Assembly: GCA_020627535.1 (NCBI GenBank)
Contig: JAHDGU010000006.1
Span: 124,001 to 188,000, forward strand
DNA from: Saprospiraceae bacterium
Lineage (GTDB): Bacteria > Bacteroidota > Bacteroidia > Chitinophagales > Saprospiraceae
Length of the DNA stretch: 64,000 nt
Direction of reading: 5' to 3'
The notes under the pieces were generated by a model. That model was not told the DNA's origin. It did not search any database and saw nothing but the letters and a program-made list of their open reading frames with translations. The translations under genes were made by a program, and so were the position numbers. Positions 62,342 through 64,000 of this stretch are shown here, in pieces. Positions within the stretch are counted from its first letter, which is position 1; each line of letters starts with the position of its first letter.

Positions 62342-63385
62342 TCAATTTGAAATTTGGACACGAGCCAGACATTTTCTACCATCTTGGCTAGATACGAAGA
62401 AGATGTAGTGACCTGGAGTCAAGGATGCACCGGGGCTTAATTGCCAAATATGGTTAGATTCCTTACGGAGCTGGACAGAAATGATCTCGCCAGTACTCGT
62501 CATAAGTCTGGCGCTCTCCTCCATCAGGTCGTGTTCAGAGCGTATAAAAATATCTCTTGCCACAGGGTTGGGGTAGATTTCTAGTCGGAGAACTTCATGG
62601 ACTTCCCGTGTGGTGGTGAGTACCCCAGACGAAACACTCTCATAACTTCTTCCAATCTTGATTTCGTCGACTAATACGAGCTGGGGCGCAGTGCCTTCTG
62701 CACGGACTTCTATACCATTCACACCACTATTGATACTAGGAGCTCCTAGTCCATCTTGGGGAGCTGCAAGATCTGCATCATCAGGATTGGGTTCTGCACT
62801 GGGATCCGGGTCGACCCACAGCCATGCCTGCTCAGCTTCACGATCACCACTAAACTGTAGCTTCATCACCAACCATCGAGCACCTCGTGCATCGATATCT
62901 GTATTGTAATTTCCAGCTTCAGGCATAGCAAAGCCGATCTTTTCATTACCAAATTTCTTACCCATTGCGATCTCCTGGTTACCACTGCGAAGCAATGCTA
63001 TGTTGGTGACACCGTTTGGATGAGACACATCTTTAAAGTCTAGTAGGCAAGACAGCCATATAGCACGACCATCGTCTGGAATGAGCGGAAAACTCCGTTG
63101 GAACCTGAGACCTACCAGCTGTTGATGGGCCACGAGATGGTGGTTACCTTCGACGGTGCTGAATCCGGGATGCGTGATTTGCCCAGTATCAATAACCACA
63201 TCATCTCCGACACTTCGCTCCCAAGCTGAGAGCCAGCCGCTTCCGCTCAGATCACTCCACTCAAGAGGATTGTGCAGTGCCAGCTCAAAGTCTTCATATA
63301 CCAGAGCAGTGTCTTGAGATATGGCCATGTCTGGCAAATGTAAGCTGACAACAAGTGCCCATATGAATCTTTGAGAGAGCTTCAT
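62342..63385 (-). CDS. exported beta-sandwich-like protein with type A T9SS C-terminal domain
   Basis: 347 residues. Signal peptide (end near DMAISQ), then a domain of about 220 residues that looks like a concanavalin A/LamG-type beta-sandwich (YEDFELALHNPLEWSDLSGS, WLSCLLDFKDVSHPNGVTN, LQFSGDREAEQAWLWVDPD). The C-terminal 75 residues are a type A T9SS sorting domain: VLRLEIYPNPVARDIFIRSE, LMTSTGEIISVQLRK, LTPGHYIFFVSSQDGRKCLA. It starts 2 bases after the sulfatase stop, so the two are co-transcribed and it may bind the polysaccharide the sulfatase acts on; this is inference. Confidence 0.85.
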   Translation of the reverse strand: MKLSQRFIWALVVSLHLPDMAISQDTALVYEDFELALHNPLEWSDLSGSGWLSAWERSVGDDVVIDTGQITHPGFSTVEGNHHLVAHQQLVGLRFQRSFPLIPDDGRAIWLSCLLDFKDVSHPNGVTNIALLRSGNQEIAMGKKFGNEKIGFAMPEAGNYNTDIDARGARWLVMKLQFSGDREAEQAWLWVDPDPSAEPNPDDADLAAPQDGLGAPSINSGVNGIEVRAEGTAPQLVLVDEIKIGRSYESVSSGVLTTTREVHEVLRLEIYPNPVARDIFIRSEHDLMEESARLMTSTGEIISVQLRKESNHIWQLSPGASLTPGHYIFFVSSQDGRKCLARVQISN

Positions 63386-63387
63386 GC

Positions 63388-64000
63388 TTAGCGGCAGTTT
63401 TCCGGATCATATGCAGGATTGAGAAGCATTTCACGTGCTCCGATAGAGCTTTTCCACTTCTCCAGATTTTCTATAAGAGCTGCTTTTGTATCAGGCACAT
63501 TGTCACTGATATCGGTAGTCTCTCCAGGATCGGACTCTAGGTCGAATACGTAGGAGCTGTCTACATCACTGTACCACTGTATGAGCTTGTAAGGGTAGTC
63601 AATGACTACTCCTCCAGGCTGGCCTCGCTGAGGACTGTAGTGCGGATAGTGCCAAAACAGATCTCGATCAGGGGCTGGCTCACCGGTTATGCTAGGGATC
63701 GCCACACCATCTGGACTCGCCACTTGACTACCAGCAAGATTTGTCAGTGTTGGCATCCAGTCAGTGTTGATGGTAAAAAAACTATCTACTTGTGAAGTGA
63801 AAAATCCAGGAGAGTAGACGATCAGAGGTACTCTTAGTCCACCTTCATAAAGATATCCTTTGCCGTCACGATATTCGCCACTTCTGGTTGGTGGTGTATG
63901 TGCTGCGAATTGTGGCACCTCTTCGACGGTCAGTGCACCATGATCGCTAGTGAAGATGATCACGGTGTTATCCAGAAGTAATTTTGATCGGAGCGTGTCG
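63388..64000 (-). CDS. sulfatase, C-terminal part (5' end cut by window edge)
   Basis: Only the last 204 residues or so lie in the window; the frame is open to the end of the sequence (LLLDNTVIIFTSDHGALTVE). VIIFTSDHG is the metal-binding Asp-His of type I sulfatases. Then GYLYEGGLRVPLIVYSPG (with the conserved Gly-Arg), TINTDWMPTLTNLAGS and the C-terminal subdomain YPYKLIQWYSDVDSSYVFDL, ESDPGETTDI. The formylglycine Cys/Ser site would be upstream. Likely exported and acting on a sulfated glycan. It is followed after 2 bases by the T9SS-exported beta-sandwich protein. Confidence 0.9.
   Translation of the reverse strand, partial: DTLRSKLLLDNTVIIFTSDHGALTVEEVPQFAAHTPPTRSGEYRDGKGYLYEGGLRVPLIVYSPGFFTSQVDSFFTINTDWMPTLTNLAGSQVASPDGVAIPSITGEPAPDRDLFWHYPHYSPQRGQPGGVVIDYPYKLIQWYSDVDSSYVFDLESDPGETTDISDNVPDTKAALIENLEKWKSSIGAREMLLNPAYDPENCR

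Noticed and set aside
1-64000. CRISPR arrays, prophage or integrative element
   Set aside because: No regularly spaced repeats, cas genes, phage structural genes or attachment sites were seen; XerD is of the chromosomal type.
1-64000. Apparent high density of GATC and CTAG words
   Set aside because: Many were noticed by eye, but without counts against base composition I cannot claim enrichment.

Overview
The window is a 64 kb chromosomal stretch of a Bacteroidota bacterium, most likely Saprospiria or a close relative. The evidence is two proteins with type IX secretion C-terminal signals (type B at 59657-62026, type A at 62342-63385), lipoproteins, DUF3857/transglutaminase proteins in tandem, an FMN-binding glutamate synthase-like protein, a bacterial GGGP-synthase-like protein, a 627-residue divergent PurF, near absence of Shine-Dalgarno sequences, and several TAnnTTTG (-7) promoter boxes. 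Gene density is high, with many 4-base ATGA or TGATG overlaps. The assignment is by gene content, not by a database search.

Layout. 1-5538 (+): uvrB (cut by the window edge), a membrane/TolB-like/TPR protein, mtaB. 5535-8111 (-): GT4 glycosyltransferase and GT-C type membrane protein. 8253-9062 (+): small MscS channel with a clear terminator. 9131-16474 (-): long run of a small membrane protein, mutL, two rhomboids, an EEP-family protein, cysS and a glutaminyl-cyclase-like M28 lipoprotein. 16585-18468 (+): divergent amidophosphoribosyltransferase. 18462-20701 (-): GT4 and methionine-type aminotransferase. 20767-23151 (+): large secreted repeat protein. 23213-25581 (-): ThuA protein, pterin dehydratase, M42 peptidase. 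25651-27159 (+): flippase. 27153-29769 (-): small secreted protein and TlpA-like thioredoxin. 29878-32298 (+): secreted subtilase. 32303-34137 (-): a 53-residue membrane protein, rsgA, GGGPS-like. 34267-37500 (+): BNR/sortilin-type secreted protein. 37506-43133 (-): three tandem DUF3857 proteins. 43204-46946 (-): two small lipoproteins, lptB, an Ig-like lipoprotein, then xerD. 47026-50222 (+): large MscS channel and glutamate synthase-like protein. 50313-53012 (+): lipoprotein, ECF sigma factor and a protein with one inner-membrane helix plus a beta-barrel-like end. 53654-57815 (-): gluconate operon (lactonase lipoprotein, gluconokinase/6-phosphogluconate dehydrogenase fusion, permease). 57865-59581 (-): remnant of an IS1182-like element joined to a 5'-truncated gene, then tRNA-Met(CAU). 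59657-64000 (-): T9SS-exported proteins and a sulfatase cut by the window edge.

The most unusual signal is not a gene. A 14-base motif, TTTTGGCGAAAGCC or TTTTGGCGGAAGCC, occurs nine times exactly on both strands, nearly always inside genes and read in at least four different ways relative to the codons. Its core is a mini-hairpin with a GAAA or GGAA (GNRA) loop, and other copies carry swapped or lengthened stems that keep pairing. This points to selection on DNA or RNA structure and not on protein. Other points of interest are the gluconokinase-6PGDH fusion, the sigma factor paired with a protein that seems to span from cytoplasm to outer membrane, loss of the catalytic Cys in two of three DUF3857/transglutaminase paralogues, and a shared C-terminal domain on two large exported proteins that lack T9SS signals.
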